Assembly: GCA_023488435.1 (NCBI GenBank)
Contig: JAMDCK010000058.1
Coordinates: 1-37,433 of the forward strand
Reading direction: 5' to 3'
DNA length: 37,433 nt
Source of the DNA: Actinomycetota bacterium
GTDB taxonomy: Bacteria; Actinomycetota; Coriobacteriia; Anaerosomatales; UBA912
How positions within the stretch are numbered: the stretch's first letter is position 1; each line of letters starts with the position of its first letter. The translations under genes and the position numbers were made by a program. Positions 6,843 through 15,937 of the stretch are shown here, one piece after another. The notes beneath the pieces were generated by a model. The model searched no databases and had not been told where the DNA came from. It saw only the letters and a list, made by a program, of their open reading frames with translations.

Positions 6843-9117
6843 TCCCCCAAAGCCCTCTGACCGTTGTCACCACCGTGTCGCACACCGCTCCGCGACCACC
6901 GTATATCTCGACCCGCGAAGGTCCCGGGGTCAGCTCGCGAAGCAACGAGGCGGTGCTCGGAGGCAGCGCAGAGGTTCGAGTTAGAAGCAGGCCGCCGTTG
7001 CGGGCACCCGCAGCCGCTCCGCCACCGAGTGCATCGGGGAAGTTGTCACCAGTCGCCAGGCCGACCACGTTGCTTGAGGTCCATCCGCGAGCCACCGCTT
7101 CGCGCAGCAGCGCCTCGGAGGTCGTGAATCGGCAGGCTCCCTGGATTCGCCTCCAGGTCACACCTCGTTGCGTGAGCACGTTGGTCACGGCCGACCCCAC
7201 AGCACCCTGGCCACCAACCACGACCGCCGATGTCGCGCCTATCTCGGCAAGTGCGTTGGCGGTATGCTCGGGCATCGCGTTGGGTAGGACCAGCAGAATC
7301 GGCATGCCCTGCGAGTATGCGTAGGGAGCTGCCGAAAGGGCGTCGGCGAAGGCGTCACCGCGGGCGATAAAGACCTCGCCGCGATATTCCGATCCGGCCC
7401 GAGGTGCGGCGACCTCCCTGGCCACCAGCGCGGCGGTTTCGAACCTGTTCAGTCCGCCGATGCGGCGAACCTCACCGAATTCTGTGCGCAGCGCATTCTC
7501 AACACCGGAGGAGATTGCGCCGGTGCCGCCAACCAGGATGATGCTGCCCGCACCGAGTCGCCTGAGCTCCTGGAGGACCTCGGGCTCGACGACGGCCCCG
7601 ACTCCACTCGTCAGCAGCAGCGGACTCTGATGGATGCTGGCCAGGCCCGAAGCCGAAAGAGCGTCAGCGAAGTTGCGCCCCGTGGCCATGACCACCGTGC
7701 GACTGGATCCCGGGGTGAATGTCCCCCGCGAGACCTGCACAGCGGTCGCGTAGCGGTTCGCACCTGCGATGCGAGCCACTGTTGGAGCCTGAGCAGCGGT
7801 GTTTCCATAGATCGCCCGGATGCCGGCTATGTCCCCGGCAGTCAGAGCGCGCCTTTGCGCACCGCGAGCTATCCGACCGAACATCGCTTTCTGCGTATCG
7901 GCGGTTCCGTAGAGATCATCGAGCGAGAGCCAGTGACCGAACTCGTGGAGCGCTACGGAGTGTATGTCGAAGGTTCCGCCGCTACCGTCACCCCACGCGA
8001 AATCGCTGGAGAAGATGATGTCGGCCTCAACCATGTCGTTCAATCCATCGCCGTTGTTGTCTGTATCGCGGAAGAACGAGAGACTCGCGATAGCCAGGTG
8101 ACCGTTTGCACCGGTGCTTCCCCACCAGACCTCGTTCACTCTGTTTCCGCGCTGCGGTGCGGCTACCGCAGATGACTGCGAGAACGCAAAGTTCGCAAGG
8201 CCGTTCCAGGCGATTGCGCCGTTGCGGACCATCGTCTGCCATCCGGCTGGAGCCGCCGAGGAGATGCTGAACGGGACGGTCCGTGTAGTCCATGCCATCC
8301 CATTGAGCGAGTAGGGAATCGTGATGTTGACCGGAGTCGAGAGGGTGCCTGCCGAGGTCCTCACCCTGACCGGACCGGAGCTGACAGCATCCGGAACCTC
8401 GACCTCTACCGATGTTGCGGTCCAGCGGACTATGCGACCCGAGTTGTTGGTCGAGCTACCGTGCGAGAACTCGACGCGCCCGGGTGTCGTGCCGAAGCCA
8501 GAGCCCGTTATGATCACCGTTGCCCCGGCCCCACCAGGGACCGACGAAGGCGATACCGCAGAAACGCTGGCGGCACTCAGTGCACCGACGCTACTTTGGG
8601 CCGCAGCGGTGGTAGCGGGAGCGGGCGCATCGGCAGCTTCAAGGCCTCTAGCGGCTGCTGCAAGGCGCTGTGTGAATGCAGCGAGCGTTTCACCGGTCTC
8701 AAGCACCATGTCGGCATGTACGCCGAAGCGGCCCTGGGAACCACCGACGACCCTACCAGAGCCATCGAGGAACAGGATCACTCTATCGCCGACTCCGAAC
8801 ATCGGCTGGCCGGTAACATGCTGCACGAAGTCGCCCACGACGCCACCAGGGATGGTGATCAGGTGGTCATCCGAACTCTGTCCATGTAGCGTGCGCACAA
8901 CGGTCAGCCGGACATCAGTGACCGGATTCCCCGAGAGATCCAAGCGCGATTGGACGGATGTCGTATCCGCAAGAACGACAGCACTTGACTCCTGGACGAG
9001 GTCGCGGAAGGTCAAAGGCTCGAGCATCGCTTGCGCGTTGCCAGGGGCGACAAGTGCGGTCAGGACGGCTAAACTCAGAAGGGCTATGAACACCAGGCCG
9101 CTTGTTGTGCGGCGCAT
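6835..9117 (-). CDS. Secreted zincin-like metalloprotease with TIG domain and CWB2 repeats
   Basis: This is a cell-surface protein of about 760 residues. A signal peptide (residues 1-30, ending GNAQA) follows the ATG at 9117; longer starts at 9150 and 9195 are open, and none has a clear ribosome site. Then come an N-terminal region (30-170), an IPT/TIG-like domain beginning SPSSVPGGAGATVIITGSGF (189-265), a matrixin-like protease region (about 270-440) and three CWB2 repeats (about 447-760, each with RIAGANRYATA- and NFADALSASGLA-like blocks). The zinc motif is HEFGHWLSLDD (391-401), an HExxH with Ser for the usual Gly and Asp at the third-ligand position, as in snapalysin-type enzymes. A Met-turn-like AMFG follows. 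It probably degrades or processes extracellular protein while held non-covalently to the wall. Confidence 0.85.
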   Translation of the reverse strand: MRRTTSGLVFIALLSLAVLTALVAPGNAQAMLEPLTFRDLVQESSAVVLADTTSVQSRLDLSGNPVTDVRLTVVRTLHGQSSDDHLITIPGGVVGDFVQHVTGQPMFGVGDRVILFLDGSGRVVGGSQGRFGVHADMVLETGETLAAFTQRLAAAARGLEAADAPAPATTAAAQSSVGALSAASVSAVSPSSVPGGAGATVIITGSGFGTTPGRVEFSHGSSTNNSGRIVRWTATSVEVEVPDAVSSGPVRVRTSAGTLSTPVNITIPYSLNGMAWTTRTVPFSISSAAPAGWQTMVRNGAIAWNGLANFAFSQSSAVAAPQRGNRVNEVWWGSTGANGHLAIASLSFFRDTDNNGDGLNDMVEADIIFSSDFAWGDGSGGTFDIHSVALHEFGHWLSLDDLYGTADTQKAMFGRIARGAQRRALTAGDIAGIRAIYGNTAAQAPTVARIAGANRYATAVQVSRGTFTPGSSRTVVMATGRNFADALSASGLASIHQSPLLLTSGVGAVVEPEVLQELRRLGAGSIILVGGTGAISSGVENALRTEFGEVRRIGGLNRFETAALVAREVAAPRAGSEYRGEVFIARGDAFADALSAAPYAYSQGMPILLVLPNAMPEHTANALAEIGATSAVVVGGQGAVGSAVTNVLTQRGVTWRRIQGACRFTTSEALLREAVARGWTSSNVVGLATGDNFPDALGGGAAAGARNGGLLLTRTSALPPSTASLLRELTPGPSRVEIYGGRGAVCDTVVTTVRGLWGIR

Positions 9118-9209
9118 GTCGGTCTCGGTTATTGACGGTTGGATTATCATTGTGAAGGCTTTCTTTTCTGGGCTTTTCAATGTGGTTATCGGCACTGCAG
9201 GTATCAGGG

Positions 9210-9872
9210 ATGAGTGACTATTCGATGAACGGAAGTAAAAGGCCCAGACCCTATAGCTTGGGCGAGGAGATAGCGAACAGCATCAGCCACGGTCTAGGTG
9301 TGGCTTTAGGGATTGCAGCGCTGACGCTGCTAGTCGTATTTGCTGCTCAGGGCGGCGATGGATGGCAACTTGGTGCTGCGATCACCTATGGGGTCACTTT
9401 GGTCATCGGCTACCTGGCTTCAACCCTGTATCACAGCTTTCCATGGCCGAGGATCAAGCATCTGTTCAAGATCTTCGATCACTCAGCGATCTACCTGTTG
9501 ATCGCGGGCACGTATACGCCATTCACGCTGGTCACCCTTAGGTATGAGGGCGGGTGGTGGCTCTTTGGAGCCACATGGGCGATGGCGATAGCGGGGATAG
9601 TGGTTTCGGTGATTTGGGTTCACAGGCCCGCATGGATCTCGGTGACTATATATATGGCGATGGGCTGGACGGCGGTGTTCGCCATAGAGCCACTCTACCG
9701 AATACTGGCCCCAGCAGGGTTCTGGTTACTGGTTGCGGGAGGATTGGCGTATTCGTTCGGCACGGTGTTTTATGTCCTGAAGCGGATTCCCTACACGCAT
9801 ACCATCTGGCATGTATTCGTCCTCGCTGGAAGCGTGTGTCATTTCTTGGCGATTCTGCTGTTCGTCCTCTGA
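9210..9872 (+). CDS. Hemolysin III family membrane protein (PAQR/TrhA-like)
   Basis: This is a seven-helix membrane protein of the HlyIII/PAQR superfamily. Key family blocks are EEIANSISHGLGVALG near the N-terminus, TLYHSFPWPRIKHLFKIFDH (TM2-3 junction), AIYLLIAGTYTPF, and IWHVFVLAGSVCHF in the last helix. These carry the conserved His and Asp residues thought to bind zinc in this superfamily. The family has been linked to membrane homeostasis; the hemolysin label is historical. Starts at 9180, 9210 (MSDYSMNG) and 9225 are all open. 9210 was chosen because it gives the usual length (220 residues) and avoids the divergent neighbour. Confidence 0.88.
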   Translation: MSDYSMNGSKRPRPYSLGEEIANSISHGLGVALGIAALTLLVVFAAQGGDGWQLGAAITYGVTLVIGYLASTLYHSFPWPRIKHLFKIFDHSAIYLLIAGTYTPFTLVTLRYEGGWWLFGATWAMAIAGIVVSVIWVHRPAWISVTIYMAMGWTAVFAIEPLYRILAPAGFWLLVAGGLAYSFGTVFYVLKRIPYTHTIWHVFVLAGSVCHFLAILLFVL

Positions 9873-10058
9873 GGTCGCGCGCCTTGGTCCTTTCGGCCAC
9901 CTCTGTAGTCCCGCTAAGCGCGTATTAGGCCCGCTCAGCCCCCTCAACTACCGCTCGACTTCGTTTATGGCCCATTTGATTCTCGGCATCTCTAATCGCG
10001 CAGCGAGGGTGTCGATAATCTTGGTGGTTATGATGTCGTTTCGAGAGGTAGCTTAGGC

Positions 10059-11483
10059 ATGCTAAGTTCTCGCGCTGCTGTGTTGGGCGCGAAGTTCAGG
10101 CTTGAACATTTTCGGTCGAGGGCGGGGCTGCTGGTGGCTCTTGTCGCTCTTTGCCTTCCCATTTTTGTGCCACAGGCGGCGGTTGCGCGGACGGATGGGG
10201 CCGGGCACATAGCATTGTTCACCAACCCTGCCCTTCCGGATGCGGTGCTGGGATGGAGCCGAAGTCCAAAGACAATCAGGTTGGTTCCACTCTCTCCTGG
10301 AATCCTCTACTACACCTGGGACGACAAGTTCGCTCCGTGGCAGCGGGTCCGCGGACCAATCCTTGCCCCTGAAGGCGGAAGGATCCTGCACGTGAGGCTC
10401 GTAGAGGCACCAGGCGTACTTATGGACGCCGCCGCATTCCCGATCCGAGTCGACTATGGGCTGACGCCAGCGCCGCGGAGCGCCTCGACAGTGCCGGTGA
10501 CCGCAGCGGGGAGTGTTACGGTTCGGGTCACCGTGAACCCAGTGGCGGGTCCTAGAATCGTGCGGCTAGGTGGTGCCGATCGCTATGAGACGGCAGCCAT
10601 CGCTTCGGCGCATAATTTCCCGCAAGCTCGTACGGTTGTATTGGCGACAGGGACAGGTTTCGCAGATGCCTTATCGGCTTCGGGGCTGGCAGGGGTGAAT
10701 TCGGGTCCTGTGCTTTTGACGCGCCCAAATGCTCTGCCGGCATCAACTAGAGCGGAGATTTTGCGTCTAGGCGCTTCGGAAGTGATTATCGTGGGCGGAA
10801 CTGGTGCCGTTCACACCGGAGTCGCAGACACGGTTCGCGGATTGGGCGTCACTGTGAGACGCATCGGAGGAGTGGATCGGTACGAGACCTCGACCATGAT
10901 TGCCTCGGAGGTCTTGACTCGGCGAAGCGGCGCACCCTTTGGCGGGCAGATATTCTTCGCGCGCGGAGACCTTTTTGCCGACGCTGTTTCGCTGGGCCCG
11001 TTGGCATATTCGAGTCGTACGCCCATCGTCTTGGTGCGACCGGGCAGTGTCCCTGCGACAGCGCGTGCTTTCCTGGCGCGCAACGCTTTCTCAGCGGGAC
11101 TCGTTGCAGGAGGTGTTGGTGCCGTCAGCGAAGGAGTATTCAGCGAACTGCGCAGAAGCATCCCTGGTCTGACGAGGGCAGCAGGGCTGACGCGATACGA
11201 CACCGCAGTGATAGTGGTTTCGTGGGGCGCGGCAAGAGGAATAGTAGAGTATACGACCGTGGGTGTTGCTACAGGCGAGGACTTCGCCGATGCGCTTACG
11301 GGCGGGGTTGCGGTTGGCGCTACCCGAGGAGTGATTCTGCTCTCAACTAGAGCGGATCTCCATAGAAGTGCGGATATCGCAATACGAGGAGCTTACCGTG
11401 ACATCAGGGAGATTCAAATATTCGGGGGCACAGGCGCCCTCAGTATGGAAGTACAGCGCCCCCTGTCGGCTATGAGTCGATGA
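10059..11483 (+). CDS. Secreted CWB2-repeat surface protein
   Basis: This 474-residue exported protein has an N-terminal signal (hydrophobic stretch GLLVALVALCLPIFVPQAAVA, about 28-47) and a unique region of about 120 residues with no recognised fold. Three cell-wall-binding-repeat-2 units fill the rest. They are marked by VRLGGADRYETAAIAS, TVVLATGTGFADALSASGLA, VIIVGGTGAV, then RRIGGVDRYETSTMIAS, and a more divergent third unit starting near RAAGLTRYDTAVIVV. CWB2 modules bind anionic wall polymers in Gram-positive bacteria. The repeats are related to those of the zincin at 6835-9117, but the N-terminal part is different. It ends five bases from the convergent FKBP gene. Confidence 0.82.
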   Translation: MLSSRAAVLGAKFRLEHFRSRAGLLVALVALCLPIFVPQAAVARTDGAGHIALFTNPALPDAVLGWSRSPKTIRLVPLSPGILYYTWDDKFAPWQRVRGPILAPEGGRILHVRLVEAPGVLMDAAAFPIRVDYGLTPAPRSASTVPVTAAGSVTVRVTVNPVAGPRIVRLGGADRYETAAIASAHNFPQARTVVLATGTGFADALSASGLAGVNSGPVLLTRPNALPASTRAEILRLGASEVIIVGGTGAVHTGVADTVRGLGVTVRRIGGVDRYETSTMIASEVLTRRSGAPFGGQIFFARGDLFADAVSLGPLAYSSRTPIVLVRPGSVPATARAFLARNAFSAGLVAGGVGAVSEGVFSELRRSIPGLTRAAGLTRYDTAVIVVSWGAARGIVEYTTVGVATGEDFADALTGGVAVGATRGVILLSTRADLHRSADIAIRGAYRDIREIQIFGGTGALSMEVQRPLSAMSR

Positions 11484-11488
11484 TGATG

Positions 11489-11929
11489 TCAGAGGGTCGT
11501 GTCAGAATGTCCTGTGGCTTCAACTAGTTCGATAGAGAATGTGAGGTTCTGGCCCGCTAGAGGATGGTTGAAATCTAGGGTAACCAGCTCGTCGTCGACA
11601 GCGGATATCGTAGCGGCGAGGGGCTGATCGTCTGGGCCGACGAAATGGGCAATCGCCCCCACTTGGGGGGGCTCGAGAAAGGCTGATGCGGGAACAGTTT
11701 GAGTTGCTTCGGCGTGATGAGGCCCGTAGGACTCTTCGGCAGGAAGGGTGATGATGGTGGAGGAACCGATTTCGAGCTGGGCGACAGCGTGTTCGAAACC
11801 TGGCAGCACTTCATTGGCTCCCAGGGTGAATTCCAGCGGCTCTCGGTCTCGGCTACAGTCGAACTGACTTCCGTCGTCGAGGGTGCCGGTGTAGTGGACC
11901 TTGACCTTGACACCGCTGGGAAGGCTCAT
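11489..11929 (-). CDS. SlyD-like FKBP-type peptidyl-prolyl cis-trans isomerase
   Basis: This is a 146-residue cytoplasmic prolyl isomerase and chaperone. The FKBP half-domain VKVKVHYTGTLDDGSQFDCS is at the N-terminus, followed by PLEFTLGANEVLPGFEHAV and TLPAEESYGPHHAEATQTVP. The insert-in-flap region with VGAIAHFVGPDDQPLAATI comes next, and the FKBP fold closes with VTLDFNHPLAGQNLTFSIEL. That order is the SlyD signature. The His-rich metal-binding tail of E. coli SlyD is absent. No signal peptide is present. It is transcribed alone toward the CWB2 gene. Confidence 0.9.
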   Translation of the reverse strand: MSLPSGVKVKVHYTGTLDDGSQFDCSRDREPLEFTLGANEVLPGFEHAVAQLEIGSSTIITLPAEESYGPHHAEATQTVPASAFLEPPQVGAIAHFVGPDDQPLAATISAVDDELVTLDFNHPLAGQNLTFSIELVEATGHSDTTL

Positions 11930-11939
11930 GAGCGCTCAC

Positions 11940-12090
11940 TTTCGAAAGTTAGGAGGTACGAAAACAATTTAGGAACAATTACTATTTGATGTGTTGAGCA
12001 AGCAGCTGATATTGTATTCTTTTGTGGGTTATATTGCTAACGGGATCGATCGGCGGGGAGAATTGCTGAACCATATATTCAGGCAGTGGG
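11940..12090. promoter_or_regulatory. AT-rich divergent intergenic region with a candidate plus-strand promoter
   Basis: This gap between the divergent FKBP gene and the winged-helix gene is strikingly AT-rich against the rest of the window. A plus-strand TTGATG near 11986 and TATTGT near 12010 stand 18 bp apart and could be -35 and -10 elements. A second TATATT lies near 12030. The actual start of transcription is not determined. Confidence 0.35.
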
Positions 12091-12126
12091 CGTGCCCGAT
12101 GAACGCACTATCACTGACGGCCGAAG

Positions 12127-12492
12127 ATGGTGGCGAGCATGCACGATCTTGAGTGGGTGCTGGGACCTTCTGTAATCAAGTTCGTTGAACGCCATGTCAG
12201 GTCGCTCCTGAGTTGGGACATCCTTGTGTTTTTCCATAGGAACCCCGATGCGGTATTGGATATGAATGCGCTTGCATCGAGGCTGGGGCGCAGGGTCGAT
12301 GAGCTTGAGCCGGAAGTCGTCTTGCTTTGCGACGACGGTATCATCCAGTGCGCTGGGGGGCTGTTGCGATGGCGACCTAGTCCAGAGATGCGAGCTTTGG
12401 CCGAAGCCTTCGTCGAGGCTTGTCAGGACCGTAGTCGCAGGCTTGCTCTGATTGCACTGGTGCTTCACAAAGTGACACCTCGGCAGGACTGA
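12127..12492 (+). CDS. Small protein of unknown function, possible winged-helix fold
   Basis: I do not recognise this 121-residue protein. It is predicted to be mostly helical and soluble. The block WDILVFFHRNPDAVLDMNALASRLGRR followed by ELEPEVVLLCDDGIIQC reads like a winged helix-turn-helix (helix, recognition helix after ALASRLG, then a beta wing ending GGLLRWRP). A C-terminal amphipathic helix follows. Starts at 12127 and 12139 are both possible and neither has a strong ribosome site. It is convergent with the copy-A HD-GYP gene. Codon use matches neighbouring genes, which supports it being real. Confidence 0.6.
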   Translation: MVASMHDLEWVLGPSVIKFVERHVRSLLSWDILVFFHRNPDAVLDMNALASRLGRRVDELEPEVVLLCDDGIIQCAGGLLRWRPSPEMRALAEAFVEACQDRSRRLALIALVLHKVTPRQD

Positions 12493-12535
12493 CTGAATAC
12501 AAGCTCGCAATCGGTGTCAGCCGAGCCGACTCAGG

Positions 12536-13852
12536 CTACAGGTGATCGCCCACCGTAAGTGCCAGGCTTTCAGGATCGACGACCTCAACGATCGTGACGG
12601 CACCCTCGGCCAGCGCGGTTTCTACAGGTTCCTGAAGCTTCAATCCCCTTGAATCATAGATCACCCTGACTACCGGGCGCAGGGAGTCGGCCCCGGTTTC
12701 GCTCACGATTCCCACGGAGTGGTCGGAGAGCCTTACCACGCATCCTATTGGGAAGACCCCCATCGCTTTGGCGAACAGTCGGACGAAAAGGGGGTCGAAG
12801 AGCGTTCCACTCTCAGCGAGTATCACCTGGATGGCCCTATCAGGCGTGAGTTGAGGGGTTTCACTCGACCCGCCGGTCAGATTTGCATAGCGATTCGCTA
12901 TGGCGACAATCCTGCTGAATGGATGGGTGATGTAGTTCGCATCGCGAGCTGGAAATCCGCCTCCGTCCACACTCATGTGGTGCTCAAAAGCGACCAGCAT
13001 CAGAGTGGGGTCTTTTTCAGACTTCCTGGACAGGATATCGGCTCCGACTTGTGGATGTAGCAGATACATCGCCCTTAGCTGGGATGGGTCGTCGACTTTC
13101 ATGTCGGACTTGCCCACATCATGGAGCAACGCCGAGACGCCCAGTGACGAGAGTCCCTCCTCGGGCAATCCGAGTGCCGCTCCTAGAGCCAGCGAGTAAA
13201 TCATCACGTTCACTGAATGGTGCATGAGATTTGCGTTGCCGCCACCTGCCGCGGCGATGGCCAGCGTCGCGGCGGTATTTTCTAGCAGCCTGGCGGTCAC
13301 GTCTGCAACGGTTCGATCGAGCTCGCTCACGTCCGGCATCGTGTGTGAAGCAAAACTGGCGTTCGCTGAGGATAGTTGAGCCACCATTCGGCTGCGAAGT
13401 TCAAGATTGCGTTCCCGGATCATATTGCGCTCGACCTGGCCCAGATCACCCTCGCCAGCGAGGAACGCCAGGTTGACCCTGGTTGCTCCTCGGACCACCA
13501 GTTCGTTCTCAATGTCGAGATCCGGCGACGGGCGCAAGCCCAAAACCTCTACCAGGGCGATTGCATCCTTCGAGTCGAATCCGGGATGCAACGAGAGACT
13601 CTCGATCTTGCGTTGTTCGAATGCCTCAATGATAGAGGCGACCCCGTGAGTGTCGTCCGAGACCATCGTGCTCTCGTGGTAGAGGTGTCCCTGGTGCAGG
13701 TTGAGCGTGACGGGCGTGTCTACGATTGCCCGGCTGACCGCAGCAACGACGGCATCGATTGCAGTCATGAAGGCCGGATGTGTTTGCGGGTAGAGCTGAG
13801 CGGCCTTCCTGCCGGATGCCAGCACTCCTACCAAGTCAACTGCGAGGTTCAC
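12536..13852 (-). CDS. HD-GYP-type protein, copy A, with altered active site
   Basis: This 438-residue cytoplasmic protein is the second gene of cassette A. Residues 10-110 form a module beginning with LYPQTHP and ending SLSLHPG that also occurs in the partner HEAT protein and in cassette B. A linker helix follows, then an HD-GYP domain (about 205-345) with HHSVNV, the HD pair in LLHDVGK (about H244-D245), LHP (266), FEHH (291-292) and DGGGFP where the family has GYP. The next conserved block reads VAIANRYANLT instead of the usual VADxxDA, so a metal-binding Asp is Asn (about N320). HD-GYP enzymes hydrolyse cyclic-di-GMP or related dinucleotides; this copy may be weak, altered or a sensor. 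Its GTG start overlaps the HEAT stop (GTGA) behind AGGAGG. Confidence 0.85.
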   Translation of the reverse strand: MNLAVDLVGVLASGRKAAQLYPQTHPAFMTAIDAVVAAVSRAIVDTPVTLNLHQGHLYHESTMVSDDTHGVASIIEAFEQRKIESLSLHPGFDSKDAIALVEVLGLRPSPDLDIENELVVRGATRVNLAFLAGEGDLGQVERNMIRERNLELRSRMVAQLSSANASFASHTMPDVSELDRTVADVTARLLENTAATLAIAAAGGGNANLMHHSVNVMIYSLALGAALGLPEEGLSSLGVSALLHDVGKSDMKVDDPSQLRAMYLLHPQVGADILSRKSEKDPTLMLVAFEHHMSVDGGGFPARDANYITHPFSRIVAIANRYANLTGGSSETPQLTPDRAIQVILAESGTLFDPLFVRLFAKAMGVFPIGCVVRLSDHSVGIVSETGADSLRPVVRVIYDSRGLKLQEPVETALAEGAVTIVEVVDPESLALTVGDHL

Positions 13853-15828
13853 ATCGGGCCTCCTGCACTCGCATGTTTGGCAATAGCCTGCCTGACAAGC
13901 TCCTGGACTTCAGCATGGTGACCGCGCTTGATCAGTGTTTTTCGGCGAGAAATCTGGTTGAGGACTTCTGTAGCCTCCGGGAACCGAAGCTTGCCCAGTG
14001 CACCGATGATCTCGCGCGCCATCGGGAAGTCCCTGGTGTCAACGTCGAGTGCCTTGAGCCGAGATGCAAGCTGAAGTGCCGCTCGCGGAGAAGCGCTGTT
14101 TCCCAGAGCTTGAACAGCCGCGAGGCTCACCTGCAGGTCTGGATCGGCTACAAGATCAGCGAGCATGCCAATGCTGGATTCGGTGTTTGCAGCTGCAAGA
14201 CCGGTCACGACCTCTCGGCGGGTTTGTGCGTCGGGACGGGCCATCAACTGGTCGATCGCTTGGATGGACCGAGGGCCGAGGTCCTCGGCGAGGCGCTGCA
14301 CGACCGGGGCGACCTGGAACCACTGCAGAGCGGACACGGATGCAGCCAGAAGATCGAGGACCCTCCTGCCGAGAATGGACTCGGCGGCGGCAATCCCGGG
14401 AGCCTTGAGTGCGATTGCGGCTCCGATGAGGGTCGAGTCGGCGGAGCCTTCTGCGAGGCGTGTCATCTCGCGGGCGCCGTGGTGGTTTTCCTCGCTCGCA
14501 ATGACGGAGTTGAGCAATGCGGACATCGCTTGTTCCGAGAAGGCATGTGCGATGGCGTCGCGAATTCGGTCGTTGAGGTCGGGCCAGGGATGAGTCGTCC
14601 GAGTCGCCCGAACCCCGAGCTCTCTAACCACGCGTACGGCAAGATCAAGCTTTCCGTCCTCAATCAAGCTCGGGATTAGTGCAGCGAGACCCCGTAGGTC
14701 CTCGCAATACAGCGCATAATCCGTCTGTTGATCGAGCAGCGTGAGCATCGTCGTTATGCCCGAGCCGAAGCGCCCCCGTGCTGATTCGAGGGTCTTTTCG
14801 CGAGCCGCTGAAAGCTCGTCGTCACCGATGCGCGCGGCCTCTGCAACCCGATGGTACGCAGCATCCGCCTCGGTCAGGGCGAGCTCGGGCTCCGGGCGCG
14901 ACCGAGCTTCCATCATGTGTGAGAGAAAGCCGCGCTCTTTCTCGGAGACTGAGCCGTCTGCGAGAATCTGTTGGACGGCCCCAAAGACTTCCTCCGAGCG
15001 ATCTTCCAGCGGCAAGTTCGCCAAGGCGTTGGAGAGGGAGAGCATGTTCTGACCGTACAGTCCGGAGGTAAGGGCCCCGGCCAGGTCGACATCTGCAAGG
15101 TGACTCAGCACTCCGCCGACTAGGTCACGATTGGCGCCGGCCTCTAGGCCCAGGCCCAGAAGCATGTCCTTGCCCTCCGCGGGCTGTAATTGGAATGCAG
15201 CAGCCAGGTTCTGCCGAAGGGTCGTCCCACTGACTCCCTGTGCAGCACCATTCAGCTCCTGCAGCCCTTCGGCGAAGGCAATCGATCCGCTCGAGGCGGC
15301 GGCCAGCATCCAGGTGGCCAGTCGGTCCGGATCGTCGGCCAGTTTGCGGAGGAAGTCCTCGTCACTTGCGTCGGCAACAAGCGACACATCCTCCACGACC
15401 GTCAGCCGGACCTCGGAGGCACGGATGTTTTGGGAGCCCGAGGTCACTAGCGAGGCACCGAGGCCGCCTTCGGCACGCACTTCGGCCGGATCGCGCTCCA
15501 GCAGGGAGAGCAGGGCAATCAGCTCCTCTGCGGTGCACCCTGGCAAGATGTCGAGCTCAGCGATGTCGTGGGAGCGCAGCGAAGCCGCGATGTCTTTGGC
15601 GCCAGGCACGCTCACGGCGATGGGCTCGCCTCGGTAGTCGAGACCGTCGCGGGAGACCGCGAGAGACAGGATGGTGGCGGCTTCGAAGAAGCGGGTCAGC
15701 GCCGCCGAGGCACTCTCAATCGACTGCCGGGGAATAGGGCTCGACGGCGGGTAGAGACGCAGGACCTTACTGGCCGCCGCAATCCCGCGCACCACGTCGT
15801 CAAGCACTCGGTGTGTGTCTTGATCCAT
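13849..15828 (-). CDS. HEAT-repeat-like protein of cassette A with shared N-terminal module
   Basis: This is a 659-residue soluble protein of unknown function. The ATG at 15828 has GGGCGG upstream; a TTG four codons earlier is less likely. Residues 10-115 carry the module shared with its HD-GYP partner and with cassette B (RLYPPSSP near 25, LSLAVSRDGLDYRGE near 55-68, LDILPGCTAEELIALLSLL near 92-110). The remainder is almost all alpha-helical, and the C-terminal 150 residues show HEAT-like units such as TRREVVTGLAAANTESSIGML and DPDLQVSLAAVQALGNSASP. HEAT solenoids act as binding scaffolds, so a partner or regulator of the overlapping HD-GYP protein is a reasonable inference. No transmembrane segment or signal peptide is seen. 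Confidence 0.8.
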   Translation of the reverse strand: MDQDTHRVLDDVVRGIAAASKVLRLYPPSSPIPRQSIESASAALTRFFEAATILSLAVSRDGLDYRGEPIAVSVPGAKDIAASLRSHDIAELDILPGCTAEELIALLSLLERDPAEVRAEGGLGASLVTSGSQNIRASEVRLTVVEDVSLVADASDEDFLRKLADDPDRLATWMLAAASSGSIAFAEGLQELNGAAQGVSGTTLRQNLAAAFQLQPAEGKDMLLGLGLEAGANRDLVGGVLSHLADVDLAGALTSGLYGQNMLSLSNALANLPLEDRSEEVFGAVQQILADGSVSEKERGFLSHMMEARSRPEPELALTEADAAYHRVAEAARIGDDELSAAREKTLESARGRFGSGITTMLTLLDQQTDYALYCEDLRGLAALIPSLIEDGKLDLAVRVVRELGVRATRTTHPWPDLNDRIRDAIAHAFSEQAMSALLNSVIASEENHHGAREMTRLAEGSADSTLIGAAIALKAPGIAAAESILGRRVLDLLAASVSALQWFQVAPVVQRLAEDLGPRSIQAIDQLMARPDAQTRREVVTGLAAANTESSIGMLADLVADPDLQVSLAAVQALGNSASPRAALQLASRLKALDVDTRDFPMAREIIGALGKLRFPEATEVLNQISRRKTLIKRGHHAEVQELVRQAIAKHASAGGPM

Positions 15829-15937
15829 TTTTCCGCCCAAGGCCGGTGCTTCGAGTCAGCGTAAATCTATCACATCGATGCCTCTTTCATCGGCTATTGG
15901 AGTACAGTACTGCAGGCATTTTGCCCAAATCGCGCCC

